From UBA8337 sp937907245 (GTDB lineage Bacteria > Pseudomonadota > Alphaproteobacteria > RS24), in assembly GCA_965219485.1 (NCBI GenBank), contig OZ244774.1:434001-498000 (forward strand): a stretch of DNA of 64,000 bases, written 5' to 3'. Below, in pieces: positions 34,475-43,773 of the stretch (positions are counted from its first letter, which is position 1; each line of letters starts with the position of its first letter). The position numbers and the translations under genes are program-made. The notes beneath the pieces were generated by a model. The model made no database searches. It was given only the letters and a program-made list of their open reading frames with translations, and was not told where the DNA came from.

Positions 34475-35170
34475 ATGTCACGATTGACCACAAAAGCCCC
34501 GAGCGTTAGCGAAGCCATTCAAAGCCGTTTTTCTTGCCGCGCTTTTCTCGATAAACCCGTTGCCCAAGATGATGTGAAATACATTGTCGACACAGCGATG
34601 CGCGCGCCGTCAGGGGGCAATTTGCAGCCGTGGCATGTGTATGTTTTGCAAGGCGAGCCGCGCGATCAATTGGTGCAAACCATTGCTGAAAAGGGCTTGC
34701 AAAACCCGGCTGGCGAGGGTTCGGAATATAATATTTACCCGCCGAAGCTTAAATCTCCCTACACCAATCGCCGGTTTGAACTTGGCGAAAAAATGTATGA
34801 ATCGATGGGCGTGGCGCGCGACGATAAAGCCGCTCGCTTTGCTTGGCTGGCTAGCAATTTCACGTTTTTCAACGCCCCTGTCGGCATGTTTTTCGCGCTC
34901 GATAAAACCATGCAAGAAGGCCAATGGTCGGACATGGGCATGCTCATTCAAACCATGATGCTGCTAGCGCGCGAGCGTGGGCTGCACACTTGCCCGCAAG
35001 AAGCTTGGGCCATTTGGGCGCCAACGGTGAAGGCGCATCTCGATATTTCAGATGACATGACGCTATTTTGTGGTCTCGCGCTTGGCTATGCCGACCCTGA
35101 TGCCCCCGTGAATACGCTAGAAAGCCCGCGCGCACCGACGGACGAGATGGTCCAATATCTGGGCTTTTAA
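34475..35170 (+). CDS. Nitroreductase family protein
   Basis: A 231-residue FMN-dependent nitroreductase-fold enzyme. Features are RFSCRAFLDKPV (FMN phosphate arginines), MRAPSGGNLQPWHVYVL, and the C-terminal LALGYADPDAPVNT. Activity may be on nitroaromatics, quinones or flavins. The ATG at 34475 follows GGAGGA; the upstream reading from 34430 is less likely. The ccmI start codon directly follows its stop. Confidence 0.92.
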   Translation: MSRLTTKAPSVSEAIQSRFSCRAFLDKPVAQDDVKYIVDTAMRAPSGGNLQPWHVYVLQGEPRDQLVQTIAEKGLQNPAGEGSEYNIYPPKLKSPYTNRRFELGEKMYESMGVARDDKAARFAWLASNFTFFNAPVGMFFALDKTMQEGQWSDMGMLIQTMMLLARERGLHTCPQEAWAIWAPTVKAHLDISDDMTLFCGLALGYADPDAPVNTLESPRAPTDEMVQYLGF

Positions 35171-35830
35171 GTGGGCGAGCTATCCGAGATAGCCCTCTGG
35201 GCGGGCAGTGCGCTTGTCGCTTTTGGCGTGGCTTATGCGCTGGCCGTTCCGTTTCGGGACGGGCAGAAAACCGCCTTCTTACTTGGGGTTCTTTTTGTGG
35301 TGCCCAGTTTGGCGCTCGCGCTTTACCTTTATTTGGGCAACCCACAAACCCCCGACCAACCTCTCTCGCCACGCCTTGATGGGGCCTTGGCAGATTTGCC
35401 ACCTGCGGCGATTATGGCGCGATTGGAAAATGAAATTCGGGTGCGGCCGCAAGATGTCGAAGGCTGGCGTTTGTTGGCGCGTTTGCGCACCACAGTGGGC
35501 CAGCACGCGAAAGCCGGCGATGCTTGGCAGCGCGTGATGGAGCTAACGGCGGCCATAAAACCCATTGATACGGAAGCGCAAGTAGGGTTGGCGCAATCGC
35601 TGATTGAACAAGATGGCGGCGTGATAAATGAAGTTGCCGTCGCGCTTTTAGATGGCGTGTTAAAAGAAGATGCCAATCATGTACTGGCGCAATTTTGGCG
35701 CGCGCAAGCTTACGTGCAACAAGGCGAGGGTGAAAAAGCTCGCGTGATTTGGCAAAATCTTCGCGCCAATTTGCCTGACGAAGCGCCACTGGCCAAAATG
35801 CTAGATAAGCAAGTTTCCCAACCAAATTAG
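35171..35830 (+). CDS. ccmI: Cytochrome c maturation protein CcmI-like
   Basis: A 219-residue protein: a short N-terminal part with two membrane helices (about 8-28 and 35-55) and a periplasmic tetratricopeptide domain from about 75, with EGWRLLARLRTTVGQHAKAGDAWQRVMEL and WRAQAYVQQGEGEKA. CcmI holds apocytochrome c for heme ligation. GTG is used as start, touching the nitroreductase TAA. It is shorter than E. coli CcmH C-terminal or Rhodobacter CycH. The neighbours ccmE, ccmF and ccmH support the call. Confidence 0.82.
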   Translation: MGELSEIALWAGSALVAFGVAYALAVPFRDGQKTAFLLGVLFVVPSLALALYLYLGNPQTPDQPLSPRLDGALADLPPAAIMARLENEIRVRPQDVEGWRLLARLRTTVGQHAKAGDAWQRVMELTAAIKPIDTEAQVGLAQSLIEQDGGVINEVAVALLDGVLKEDANHVLAQFWRAQAYVQQGEGEKARVIWQNLRANLPDEAPLAKMLDKQVSQPN

Positions 35831-35836
35831 TCACCA

Positions 35837-35878
35837 TAAACTTGCGGCCCTAAACCTGCGGCCCCAAACCTGCGGCAA
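35837..35878. repeat. Three-unit 14-base tandem repeat after ccmI
   Basis: taaacttgcggccc, taaacctgcggccc and caaacctgcggcaa lie in a row, beginning six bases after the ccmI stop, between ccmI and ccmE. Confidence 0.85.
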
Positions 35879-35944
35879 CGAGCCACCCTTCGGCAGCCTG
35901 CATGGCCATAGCCAAGCGTGACTGCAAAAGCGTATACTGTGGTC

Positions 35945-36418
35945 ATGATGGCAAAATTATCTCCCAAACAAACTCGACTGGCGGCGATTGTCGGCGGCTT
36001 TGCTTTCCTGGCTGTGGCGGCAGGACTAGCGCTCACAGCGCTGGAAGATAACATCGTGTTCTTCCGCTCGCCCAGCGAATTAGCCGCCAATCCTGCTACC
36101 CCGGGAGAGGCGATGCGCGTGGGCGGTTTGGTGCGCGAAGGCAGCGTGGCTCGAGATGGCTTGCGCGCAAAATTTGAAGTCACTGATTTGGCCCATAATA
36201 TAAGTGTTTCTTATGAGGGCATGCTGCCAGACTTGTTCCGCGAGGGCCAAGGGGTTGTCGCCGAAGGTCGGTTTAATGGCCAAGGCCTGTTTGTGGCCGA
36301 TACGGTTTTAGCCAAACATGATGAAACCTACATGCCGCCAGAGGTTGCCGAGGCGCTCGAGAAATCTGGAAAATATAATCAACCCCATCCGGGCAATGCC
36401 GCAGGCGCATCGAAATGA
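35945..36418 (+). CDS. ccmE: Cytochrome c maturation heme chaperone CcmE
   Basis: A 157-residue heme chaperone with an N-terminal anchor (about 12-30) and a periplasmic OB domain. The heme-binding histidine lies in VLAKHDETYMP (usual form LAKHDExYxP). Preceding features are RVGGLVREGSV and VSYEGMLPDLFREGQGVVAEG. The start may be this ATG or the next codon, also ATG. It overlaps ccmF by four bases. Confidence 0.96.
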   Translation: MMAKLSPKQTRLAAIVGGFAFLAVAAGLALTALEDNIVFFRSPSELAANPATPGEAMRVGGLVREGSVARDGLRAKFEVTDLAHNISVSYEGMLPDLFREGQGVVAEGRFNGQGLFVADTVLAKHDETYMPPEVAEALEKSGKYNQPHPGNAAGASK

Positions 36419-38358
36419 TTGCTGAGCTTGGTCATTTTGTTTTGGTCTTGGCGCTCGTCGTCGCCTTCGTACAAGCGCTGGTGCCGCTGGCTTTTTTACG
36501 CCACGAGACTGGCAGCGACCTCGCTTTTCGGTTTGCGGCCCGGGCTTCTTATCTGCAAGTGCTCCTAATCGGCGCTTCTTTCGCCGCCCTAACATACGCT
36601 TTCGTGCGCTCCGACTTTTCCCTGATGGTGGTTTTCGCCAATAGCCATGCCGCCAAGCCGATGATTTATAAAATCGCTGGTGTTTGGGGCAACCATGAGG
36701 GCTCGATGCTTTTATGGACGCTAATATTAGCCGCATATGGCGCCGCTTTCGCCCTGACGGCCAAAAACCTGCCCGCGCGGTTTTCTTCATTTGTCATGGT
36801 GACCCAAGGCCTCTTGGGCTCGGCGTTTCTCTCTTTCCTTTTATTTACCTCCAATCCATTTGCCCGTCTTTTGCCCGCGCCATTTGCCGGCCAAGGCCTG
36901 ACGCCGATTTTGCAGGACCCGGCTTTGGCGGCGCATCCGCCGTTGCTTTATGCGGGCTATGTTGGCTTTTCCATGAGCTTTGCTTTTGCCATTGCCGCTT
37001 TAGCCACTGCCGGCGAGCCTCAAAATGGGCGCGATAATAATTGGGCGCGCTGGATGCGGCCATGGATTTTAACCGCCTGGATTTTCCTAACCTTGGGCAT
37101 CGCACTTGGCTCTTATTGGGCTTATTACGAATTAGGCTGGGGCGGGTTTTGGTTTTGGGATCCGGTGGAAAACGCCTCGCTGATGCCGTGGCTGGCGGGC
37201 ACGGCTTTGCTGCATTCGGCGCTGGTCGCTGAAACCCGCGACACGCTAAAACGCTGGACGCTATTGCTGGCCATCGTCACTTTTGCTTTGTCTTTGTCCG
37301 GCACATTTTTGGTTCGCTCTGGCGTCTTAACCTCGGTGCATGCTTTCGCCAATGACCCCGAGCGCGGCATTTATATTCTCGCCATATTGGTTGGCTTCAC
37401 CGCAGGCGCCTTGGCACTTTACGCCTATCGACTGCCCAAATTGGCGCCCGATGGCGCGTTTCAGCCGATAAGCCGCGAGGGGCTTTTGTTGGCCAATAAT
37501 ATTTTCCTCGCCACGGCCACGGTCACGGTTTTTGTTGGCACTATTTACCCGCTGGTTTTGGATGGTCTGGGCATGGGTAAAATTTCGGTCGGCGCGCCGT
37601 ATTTCAATGCCGTATTCGCGCCTCTTGCCGTGCCATTTGCTATTCTCTTGCCGCTGGGGCCCTTGCTGACGTGGCGCCAAGGCCAATTGGCACCTTTGCG
37701 GGGTTACTTGGTCATGGGCGCGGCGGCGGCTTTATTGCTTACTTTTATCCTTGTGCTGCTGCGCGGGCCTCACTCGATTATGGTGTTGGCTTTATTCGCG
37801 GCGTCTTTTTGGTTGGTGCTGGGCGCAAGTCTCGATTTATATCGTAAACTTCGCCCGCACCGGGCCAAGCTTTGGCGTTTCTGGACACTGCCGTCCACCG
37901 CGTTTTCCGCCCCTCTGGCGCATGGCGGCTTGGGCGTTTTAATGTTGGGCATTCTAGCCGCGACGCAATGGCGCGAAGAAATTGTGGTGGCGGCCAGCCC
38001 GGGGCAAGAAATAGACATCGCCTCCATTACTTTGCGCTATGACGGTTTGCGCGAAATAGATGGGCCCAATTATCGCGCCGAGCAAGCGCGCTTGAGCTAT
38101 CTCACCGGCCCTCATGCGGGCAGCTATTTATTTCCCGAACGTCGCTTCTATGAAGCCGAACGCTCGCAAACCACCGAGGCCGCCATCACCACAGATTTGA
38201 CGGGTCATCTTTATGCGGTGGTCGGCGAAACAGCCAATGACAAGCGCGTTTTGCGGATTTGGTATCACCCTTACGTGTCTTTCATTTGGCTGGGCTCTTT
38301 ATTTATGGCAGCGGGCGGCTGCTTTGGCTTGCGCACCAGATTAAGGCGCGGCGCATGA
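36415..38358 (+). CDS. ccmF: Cytochrome c heme lyase CcmF
   Basis: A 647-residue multi-helix protein that attaches heme from CcmE to cytochrome c. The tryptophan-rich WWD domain is visible as WGGFWFWDPVENASLMPWL (about 240-260), and helices before and after carry conserved histidines (NHEGSMLLW; LLHSALV; VLTSVHAFANDPERG). Length is normal. It overlaps ccmE and ccmH by four bases each. Confidence 0.97.
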   Translation: MIAELGHFVLVLALVVAFVQALVPLAFLRHETGSDLAFRFAARASYLQVLLIGASFAALTYAFVRSDFSLMVVFANSHAAKPMIYKIAGVWGNHEGSMLLWTLILAAYGAAFALTAKNLPARFSSFVMVTQGLLGSAFLSFLLFTSNPFARLLPAPFAGQGLTPILQDPALAAHPPLLYAGYVGFSMSFAFAIAALATAGEPQNGRDNNWARWMRPWILTAWIFLTLGIALGSYWAYYELGWGGFWFWDPVENASLMPWLAGTALLHSALVAETRDTLKRWTLLLAIVTFALSLSGTFLVRSGVLTSVHAFANDPERGIYILAILVGFTAGALALYAYRLPKLAPDGAFQPISREGLLLANNIFLATATVTVFVGTIYPLVLDGLGMGKISVGAPYFNAVFAPLAVPFAILLPLGPLLTWRQGQLAPLRGYLVMGAAAALLLTFILVLLRGPHSIMVLALFAASFWLVLGASLDLYRKLRPHRAKLWRFWTLPSTAFSAPLAHGGLGVLMLGILAATQWREEIVVAASPGQEIDIASITLRYDGLREIDGPNYRAEQARLSYLTGPHAGSYLFPERRFYEAERSQTTEAAITTDLTGHLYAVVGETANDKRVLRIWYHPYVSFIWLGSLFMAAGGCFGLRTRLRRGA

Positions 38359-38753
38359 TCGCTCGGCTGCTTCTGCTGGTTTGTCTCTGGGCGACACCAA
38401 GCCTGGCGCTGGACCCCGGCGAAGCGCTATCTAACCATGAATTAGAAACCCGCGCGCGCGCCCTCAGCCAAGAGCTGCGCTGTCTGGTCTGCCAAAATCA
38501 ATCGATCGATGATAGCGATGCGCCTTTGGCGCGTGATTTACGCCAAATGGTGCGGACACGCCTTTTGGCTGGCGATAGCGACGAGCAAATCCGTTCGGCC
38601 GTGGTGGAACGCTACGGCGAGTTCGCTTTATTCCGTCCACGCCTTGCCAGCCATACGGTACCGCTCTGGGCGATGCCGATTGTTATTTTGCTGCTCGGCG
38701 GATTTTTCGGTTTTCGTCTGATGCGTCAAAAGACTTCAACCCCGCCGCAATAA
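38355..38753 (+). CDS. ccmH: Cytochrome c maturation thiol protein CcmH (CycL type)
   Basis: A 132-residue protein with a signal peptide (about 1-18), a small helical domain with the redox motif LRCLVCQNQS (C-x2-C) and a C-terminal membrane anchor (about 105-122). It reduces apocytochrome disulfides in the heme lyase complex. Usually ccmG (a thioredoxin) lies between ccmF and ccmH; here it does not. Confidence 0.95.
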   Translation: MIARLLLLVCLWATPSLALDPGEALSNHELETRARALSQELRCLVCQNQSIDDSDAPLARDLRQMVRTRLLAGDSDEQIRSAVVERYGEFALFRPRLASHTVPLWAMPIVILLLGGFFGFRLMRQKTSTPPQ

Positions 38754-38769
38754 AAGCTAGTCTCGCAAG

Positions 38770-39459
38770 ATGGACGCACCCTTAAGCCTTTTGCTGGTCG
38801 AAGACGACCTTAAAGCTGCCAAATTATTGGTTGAGCGATTTCGCGCGGAAGGGTTAGAGGTCACCCATGCGGCCAATGGCGAATTGGGTTTGGCGGCGGC
38901 ACAAGACACGAGTTTTGATGTGATGGTGGTAGACCGCATGATGCCGAAATTAAACGGCGTCGAGATGGTTCGCCAATTGCGCGCACAAGGCCAACAGACG
39001 CCGGTATTATTTCTCTCCGGTCTTGGCGATGTCGAAGATAGGGTCGATGGATTTGCTGCTGGTGGCGACGATTATTTGGTCAAGCCTTATGCTTTTGCCG
39101 AGCTGCAAGCGCGGGTTCTCGCCCTCACCAAACGCCAAGCCCAAACCCCAGAAACGCTTTTACAACTTGCTGATTTAAGCCTTGATGTTGTGGCGCGTCG
39201 GGCGACCCGCGCCGACATAGTGCTGGACTTAAACCCGCGCGAATTTACGCTACTGGAATATTTGCTGCGCCAAAAAAACCAGACCGTCACGCGCACTATG
39301 TTGCTGGAGAATGTTTGGAATTACAGTGCGGATATGCAAACCAATGTGGTCGATGTGCATATCTCACGCCTTCGTGCCAAGCTTGATAAAGGCTTTGAAA
39401 CGCCGCTGCTGCACACGCTGCGCGGGCAGGGGTTTGTGCTGAAAGCGGCCACGTCATGA
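38770..39459 (+). CDS. OmpR-family response regulator
   Basis: A 229-residue regulator: receiver domain about 5-118 with phospho-acceptor D55 (acidic pocket E11, D12, D13; K105), then a winged-helix DNA-binding domain to the end (LDLNPREFTLLEYLLRQKN and VDVHISRLRAKL). It forms a pair with the sensor kinase that begins in its stop codon (ATGA). Targets unknown; the group is similar to copper, QseB and CreB-like regulators. Confidence 0.94.
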   Translation: MDAPLSLLLVEDDLKAAKLLVERFRAEGLEVTHAANGELGLAAAQDTSFDVMVVDRMMPKLNGVEMVRQLRAQGQQTPVLFLSGLGDVEDRVDGFAAGGDDYLVKPYAFAELQARVLALTKRQAQTPETLLQLADLSLDVVARRATRADIVLDLNPREFTLLEYLLRQKNQTVTRTMLLENVWNYSADMQTNVVDVHISRLRAKLDKGFETPLLHTLRGQGFVLKAATS

Positions 39460-40799
39460 GCCTTTTTCGCGCCACCTCGTTTCGCGCCGCCATTGCCTAT
39501 ACGGCCGCTTTAACGCTGGCGGTGGCTCTCGTTTTGGGGCTGTTGTACCAGCGCCTCGAGCAGCGCTTATTAGATATGCAAGACGCGGTTCTTTGGCGCG
39601 AAGCTGCTAATCTTTCGCGCGTCTATGAACAAGAAGGCACGCAAAGCCTAGCCGCGCTGGTAGCCCTAAAATCAGATTTAAATCAGGGTTTTGTGCTGCG
39701 TCTCTCGAACGCGCTGGGGGTGTATTTAGCTGGTAATCTGGCGGCGTTTCCGTCGCCTGAAAATACCCAAGTCGCGCAAGATGGCTGGTTTTATGTCACC
39801 ACATCAGAAACGCAAATTCGCGCGCGCGTTCTCCGCCTCGATAGCGATTTAGTGGTTCTGCTCGGCCAAGATATGCGCGATACGCAAAACCTGCTGGCCA
39901 CGATGGTTCGTCTTTTCGCTCTCGCGCTTTTGGGGTTAATGGTTTTCGGACTGGCAGGGGGCACCTTTTTGGCACGGCGAAATTTGGCGCGCGTCGCCAA
40001 ACTAAACCAAGAATTACAACCCGTCTTGCAAGGGCAATTTTCCAGTCGTGTGTCTATCGATGCGAGCGGCGATGAATGGGCGCTGATGGCGAGCCATATC
40101 AACACCATGTTGGCGCGCATCGAAAGCCTGATGGCGGACACCAAACAAGTCAGCGATAATTTGGCGCATGATTTACGCAAGCCCCTGACGCGGCTGAAAG
40201 CGCGCCTCGAAGCCTTGCTAGAGCAAAGCGACGCGCGCGCGCGCGATCAACTAGCCGATGCTTTGGAAGATGTTGATGGGCTGCTGCATAGTTTTACCGC
40301 TCTCCTGGCGCTATCGCGTCTGGAAAGCGGTGCCGCCAAACTCACCCTTCAGCCGCTCGATGGCCTAGAATTAGTAACCAATTTGCATGATTTATTCGAA
40401 GCGGTGTTTGCCGATAAACAAATGCATTTGGCTTTGGATGCCGTCGCGGTGAATGATTTTGAAGGCGATGAGCCCTTGCTGGTTCAGGCCTTGGCCAATC
40501 TTTTGGAAAACGCACTCACCCACGCTAGCGTGGCGGGTAGCCAAGTCGTCTTAGCCCTGCAGGAAAACGATACCGATATTCTGCTCTCGCTTACCGATGG
40601 CGGCACGGGCATTCCAGCCGATAAATACACTGACGTGCAAAAGCGCTTTGTGCGGCTAGATGAAAGCCGCTCGGGCGATGGCAATGGTTTGGGGCTGTCG
40701 CTGGTGGCCGCGATTTGTCGCCATCACGGCGGCATGCTCGAACTTGACGACGCGGCTCCTGGGCTCAAAGCTGTTTTACGTTTACCGAAGCGAGCGTAA
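39456..40799 (+). CDS. Sensor histidine kinase
   Basis: A 447-residue sensor kinase. Membrane helices lie at about 10-32 and 150-172, with a short periplasmic sensor between. A HAMP domain follows, then HisKA with H238 in NLAHDLRKPLTRLKARLE, and the ATPase domain with N box LANLLENALTHA, DGGTGIP and GDGNGLGLSLV. The signal is unknown. It is cotranscribed with the regulator and followed by glnE after one base. Confidence 0.94.
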   Translation: MSLFRATSFRAAIAYTAALTLAVALVLGLLYQRLEQRLLDMQDAVLWREAANLSRVYEQEGTQSLAALVALKSDLNQGFVLRLSNALGVYLAGNLAAFPSPENTQVAQDGWFYVTTSETQIRARVLRLDSDLVVLLGQDMRDTQNLLATMVRLFALALLGLMVFGLAGGTFLARRNLARVAKLNQELQPVLQGQFSSRVSIDASGDEWALMASHINTMLARIESLMADTKQVSDNLAHDLRKPLTRLKARLEALLEQSDARARDQLADALEDVDGLLHSFTALLALSRLESGAAKLTLQPLDGLELVTNLHDLFEAVFADKQMHLALDAVAVNDFEGDEPLLVQALANLLENALTHASVAGSQVVLALQENDTDILLSLTDGGTGIPADKYTDVQKRFVRLDESRSGDGNGLGLSLVAAICRHHGGMLELDDAAPGLKAVLRLPKRA

Positions 40800-40800
40800 C

Positions 40801-43680
40801 GTGGCAGCCGCGCCTTTCTCTTTATTTGCTAAGCTGCAGGCCATGCCAGAGCGCCGACCGCTGGACGCTGAACATACACACGCATTGTTGGCCGATATTC
40901 AAGCCGCCGCCTCGCCAGATGTGCAAAGCCTGTTAGAAACCCATGTTGATTTTTTCCTTTGGGTGGTCGAAGGCAGCGGCTTTCTCACCCGCTTGATGCG
41001 GCGCTATCCGGATGTATTGCAAGACCTGAGCCAGCAATCGGTGACCGACTATCATGCAAGCCTGATAACTAAGATGCAGGCCACACTTGCCGATTGTGAC
41101 GAGCGCGATATCGCCATGGCCGAGATGCGCCATACCCGAAACAAGTCGGCTTTGTCGATTGCGCTTGCCGATTTGGCCAATCATTGGGATGTCGAACAAG
41201 TGACCCGGGCACTGAGTGACTTGGCGGATGCGAGTGTTTCGGCGGCGCTCGATTTTCTTTTGCAGGAAGCTGTGCATGCCAAACATTTGGCCAGTTTCTC
41301 GCGCGATGGCTTGGTCGTCTTGGCCTTAGGAAAACACGGCGGGCAGGAGTTGAACTATTCGTCGGATATTGATTTCGTCGTCTATTACACGCCCGACGCT
41401 TTGCCGCTGGCACCCAATGTCGATATGCGAAAATTCCACATTACTTTGGTGCAAGATTTAACCGCCATGTTGCAAAATGTGACGCAAGACGGCTTTGTTT
41501 TTCGTGTCGATTTGCGTCTGCGCCCAGACCCCGGAGCCACCCCGCTCACGGTCTCGGTCTCGGCGGCGCTGGGCTATTATGAATCGATGGGCCAAAATTG
41601 GGAGCGTGCGGTTTATATAAAAGCCCGTCCAATGGCCGGAGACTTGGCGGCGGGCCAGCGCTTTATCGATGATTTGCAACCCTATATATGGCGGCGCTAT
41701 TTTGACTTTGCGGCCATTGAAGATGTCCATTCGATGAAGCGACAAATCCATGCGGTTCGCGGCCATGCCGAAATTGCCGCCATGGGACATAATCTTAAGC
41801 TTGGGCGTGGCGGCATTCGCGAGATTGAGTTTTTCGTGCAAACCCAACAGCTCATCGCGGGTGGGCGCGACCCAGATTTGCGGGGCCATCGCACCGTCGA
41901 CATGCTGGCCATGCTGGCGCGCAAAAATTGGATTTCAGATGAGGCTGCCGCGACCTTGACCGAGTGCTATTATTATTTGCGCCGCCTCGAGCATCGCTTG
42001 CAAATGCGCCAAGACGAACAGACCCAGACTTTGCCGAATTCGCCAGAGGGGTTTGCAGGCTTTGCCCGCTTTGCTGGCTTTAAAACAGCGGAAGAATTTG
42101 CCACCAATTTCACCGAGCAACTGGCCAAGGTAACCCAAGAATATGCGCTTTTATTCGAGCAATCCGAAAGCCTGTCGGGAGGCGAGGGCAACCTCGTTTT
42201 CACCGGCAATGAAGACGACCCGGGCACGTTAGAAACTTTGGCCAATATGGGCTTTGCTCGCGGCAAAGAGATATCGGCTCTGATCCGCGGTTGGCACGCT
42301 GGCCGCACGGGCGCGACGCGCAGCCAGCGGGCCCGCGAAATTCTCACCCGTCTGCAACCGATGATATTGCAACGCTTGGCGCTGGGCGGCGATGCCGATG
42401 GCGGCTTCATTCGGTTCCATAATTTTCTCGAGAGCTTGCCGTCCGGCGTGCAGGTGTTTTCTCTGTTTCAATCGAACCCGCATGTTTTGCAATTGCTCAT
42501 CGATATCGTCACGGTAGCGCCGCGCTTGTCGGCTTTTTTAGGAGCTAACTCAGGTCTCCTAGATGTGCTGGTAGAGCCGGTGGAAGCCCAACCCCAAGCT
42601 TTGGTTCTAGACATAGATAATTTTGAAACAGCGATGAACCAATTGCGCCGCTATGTGCATGAAGAACAGTTTCGCATCGGCACCCGCGTATTGGCCGACC
42701 CGGTCATGGCGGTGCGCTTTGGCGAGGCCTATAGCCAGCTGGCGCAAACCTCTATTGAGGCTATGCTGACCGCAGCCAAAGCCGACATAGAGCGCCAATA
42801 CGGCAAGCTAGCGAGCGGCGAAATGCTTGTGTTAGGGCTGGGCAAATTAGGCAGCCAAGAGATGACCTTGCAATCGGATTTAGACATTATTCTGATTTGT
42901 GATGCGCCAGATTTTTCAGCCCTTTCCGACGGCCCGAAGCCGATTTCTGCCGAGACTTGGTTTGCCAGATTGGCGCGTCGTTTTTCTAGCGGGCTTAGCG
43001 CGCCCACGGCGGAAGGGGGGCTATATGAGGTGGACACACGCTTGCGCCCATCGGGCAATGCGGGGCCATTGGTCACTAAATTATCGTCTTTCGTTGAGTA
43101 TCAAGCCAAGCAGGCTTGGACTTGGGAGCATATGGCGCTTACGCGCGCGCGGGTGATGGCGGGCGATGCCGGGCTGGCTGAAAAAGTAACGCGCGCGGTC
43201 GAAGGGTTTATTCGGGCCCCGCGCGAGCCACAAAAATTGATACAAGATGTTGTCGAAATGCGTGCCCGTTTGCGCGAACATCAACCCCAAGCTGGGCCAT
43301 TTGATATTCGCCGCGGCGATGGCGGCTTGGTAGATATTGAATTTATCGCGCAGGCGCTTCAATTGCGCCACGCCCACGCCCATGATGCACTTGTTGGCCC
43401 GCGTGAGTTGACCCGCCTTTTGAGCGATTTGGCCGAGCTGGGTATATTGAGCGCCTCTGCCTATGAGGGGCTAAATGCGGCGGCTCAAAGCTTTTTGGCT
43501 TTGCGACAAATTGGCAGCCTGTGCCTTGAAGATAATGAGGCAACGCCCGTTCTGGCCACGGCTGGGGTTTTGTTGGAGGCGTTAAATGAGCCGGATATGA
43601 GCCGTTTAATCGATAGGTTGAACGAACATCGGCGCGATGTCGATGCCGTGTTTGACGAAGTTTTGCCACTCCACGCATAG
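40801..43680 (+). CDS. glnE: Bifunctional glutamine synthetase adenylyltransferase/adenylyl-removing enzyme
   Basis: A 959-residue enzyme that adenylylates and deadenylylates glutamine synthetase under control of PII. The two nucleotidyltransferase domains are seen as GKHGGQELNYSSDIDFVVYY and GKLGSQEMTLQSDLDIILICD (G-x-x-G-S/G-x-E-x5-S-D-x-D), with the all-helical linker between. GTG at 40801 follows the kinase stop by one base; an ATG at 40843 would give 945 residues. The gene next to a sensor kinase is a common alphaproteobacterial order. Confidence 0.95.
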   Translation: MAAAPFSLFAKLQAMPERRPLDAEHTHALLADIQAAASPDVQSLLETHVDFFLWVVEGSGFLTRLMRRYPDVLQDLSQQSVTDYHASLITKMQATLADCDERDIAMAEMRHTRNKSALSIALADLANHWDVEQVTRALSDLADASVSAALDFLLQEAVHAKHLASFSRDGLVVLALGKHGGQELNYSSDIDFVVYYTPDALPLAPNVDMRKFHITLVQDLTAMLQNVTQDGFVFRVDLRLRPDPGATPLTVSVSAALGYYESMGQNWERAVYIKARPMAGDLAAGQRFIDDLQPYIWRRYFDFAAIEDVHSMKRQIHAVRGHAEIAAMGHNLKLGRGGIREIEFFVQTQQLIAGGRDPDLRGHRTVDMLAMLARKNWISDEAAATLTECYYYLRRLEHRLQMRQDEQTQTLPNSPEGFAGFARFAGFKTAEEFATNFTEQLAKVTQEYALLFEQSESLSGGEGNLVFTGNEDDPGTLETLANMGFARGKEISALIRGWHAGRTGATRSQRAREILTRLQPMILQRLALGGDADGGFIRFHNFLESLPSGVQVFSLFQSNPHVLQLLIDIVTVAPRLSAFLGANSGLLDVLVEPVEAQPQALVLDIDNFETAMNQLRRYVHEEQFRIGTRVLADPVMAVRFGEAYSQLAQTSIEAMLTAAKADIERQYGKLASGEMLVLGLGKLGSQEMTLQSDLDIILICDAPDFSALSDGPKPISAETWFARLARRFSSGLSAPTAEGGLYEVDTRLRPSGNAGPLVTKLSSFVEYQAKQAWTWEHMALTRARVMAGDAGLAEKVTRAVEGFIRAPREPQKLIQDVVEMRARLREHQPQAGPFDIRRGDGGLVDIEFIAQALQLRHAHAHDALVGPRELTRLLSDLAELGILSASAYEGLNAAAQSFLALRQIGSLCLEDNEATPVLATAGVLLEALNEPDMSRLIDRLNEHRRDVDAVFDEVLPLHA

Positions 43681-43709
43681 GCCATCAAGTGATTGACCCT
43701 TGTGCCGCC

Positions 43710-43739
43710 TTGCCCTACCTTTTTTACGAATTAGATAAT
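43710..43739 (+). promoter_or_regulatory. Possible sigma-70 promoter of the first acyl-CoA dehydrogenase pair
   Basis: TTGCCC (43710-43715) and GATAAT (43734-43739) are 18 bases apart, in the gap after glnE. AGGGAGGA precedes the ATG at 43774. The match is modest. Confidence 0.35.
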
Positions 43740-43773
43740 TAGTAAGACACACGACTTAGGGAGGAAACTACGG

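Noticed and set aside
34944..35402. A 152-codon minus-strand open frame over the nitroreductase/ccmI junction
   Set aside because: It crosses two well-supported genes and is rich in arginine and proline without any motif.
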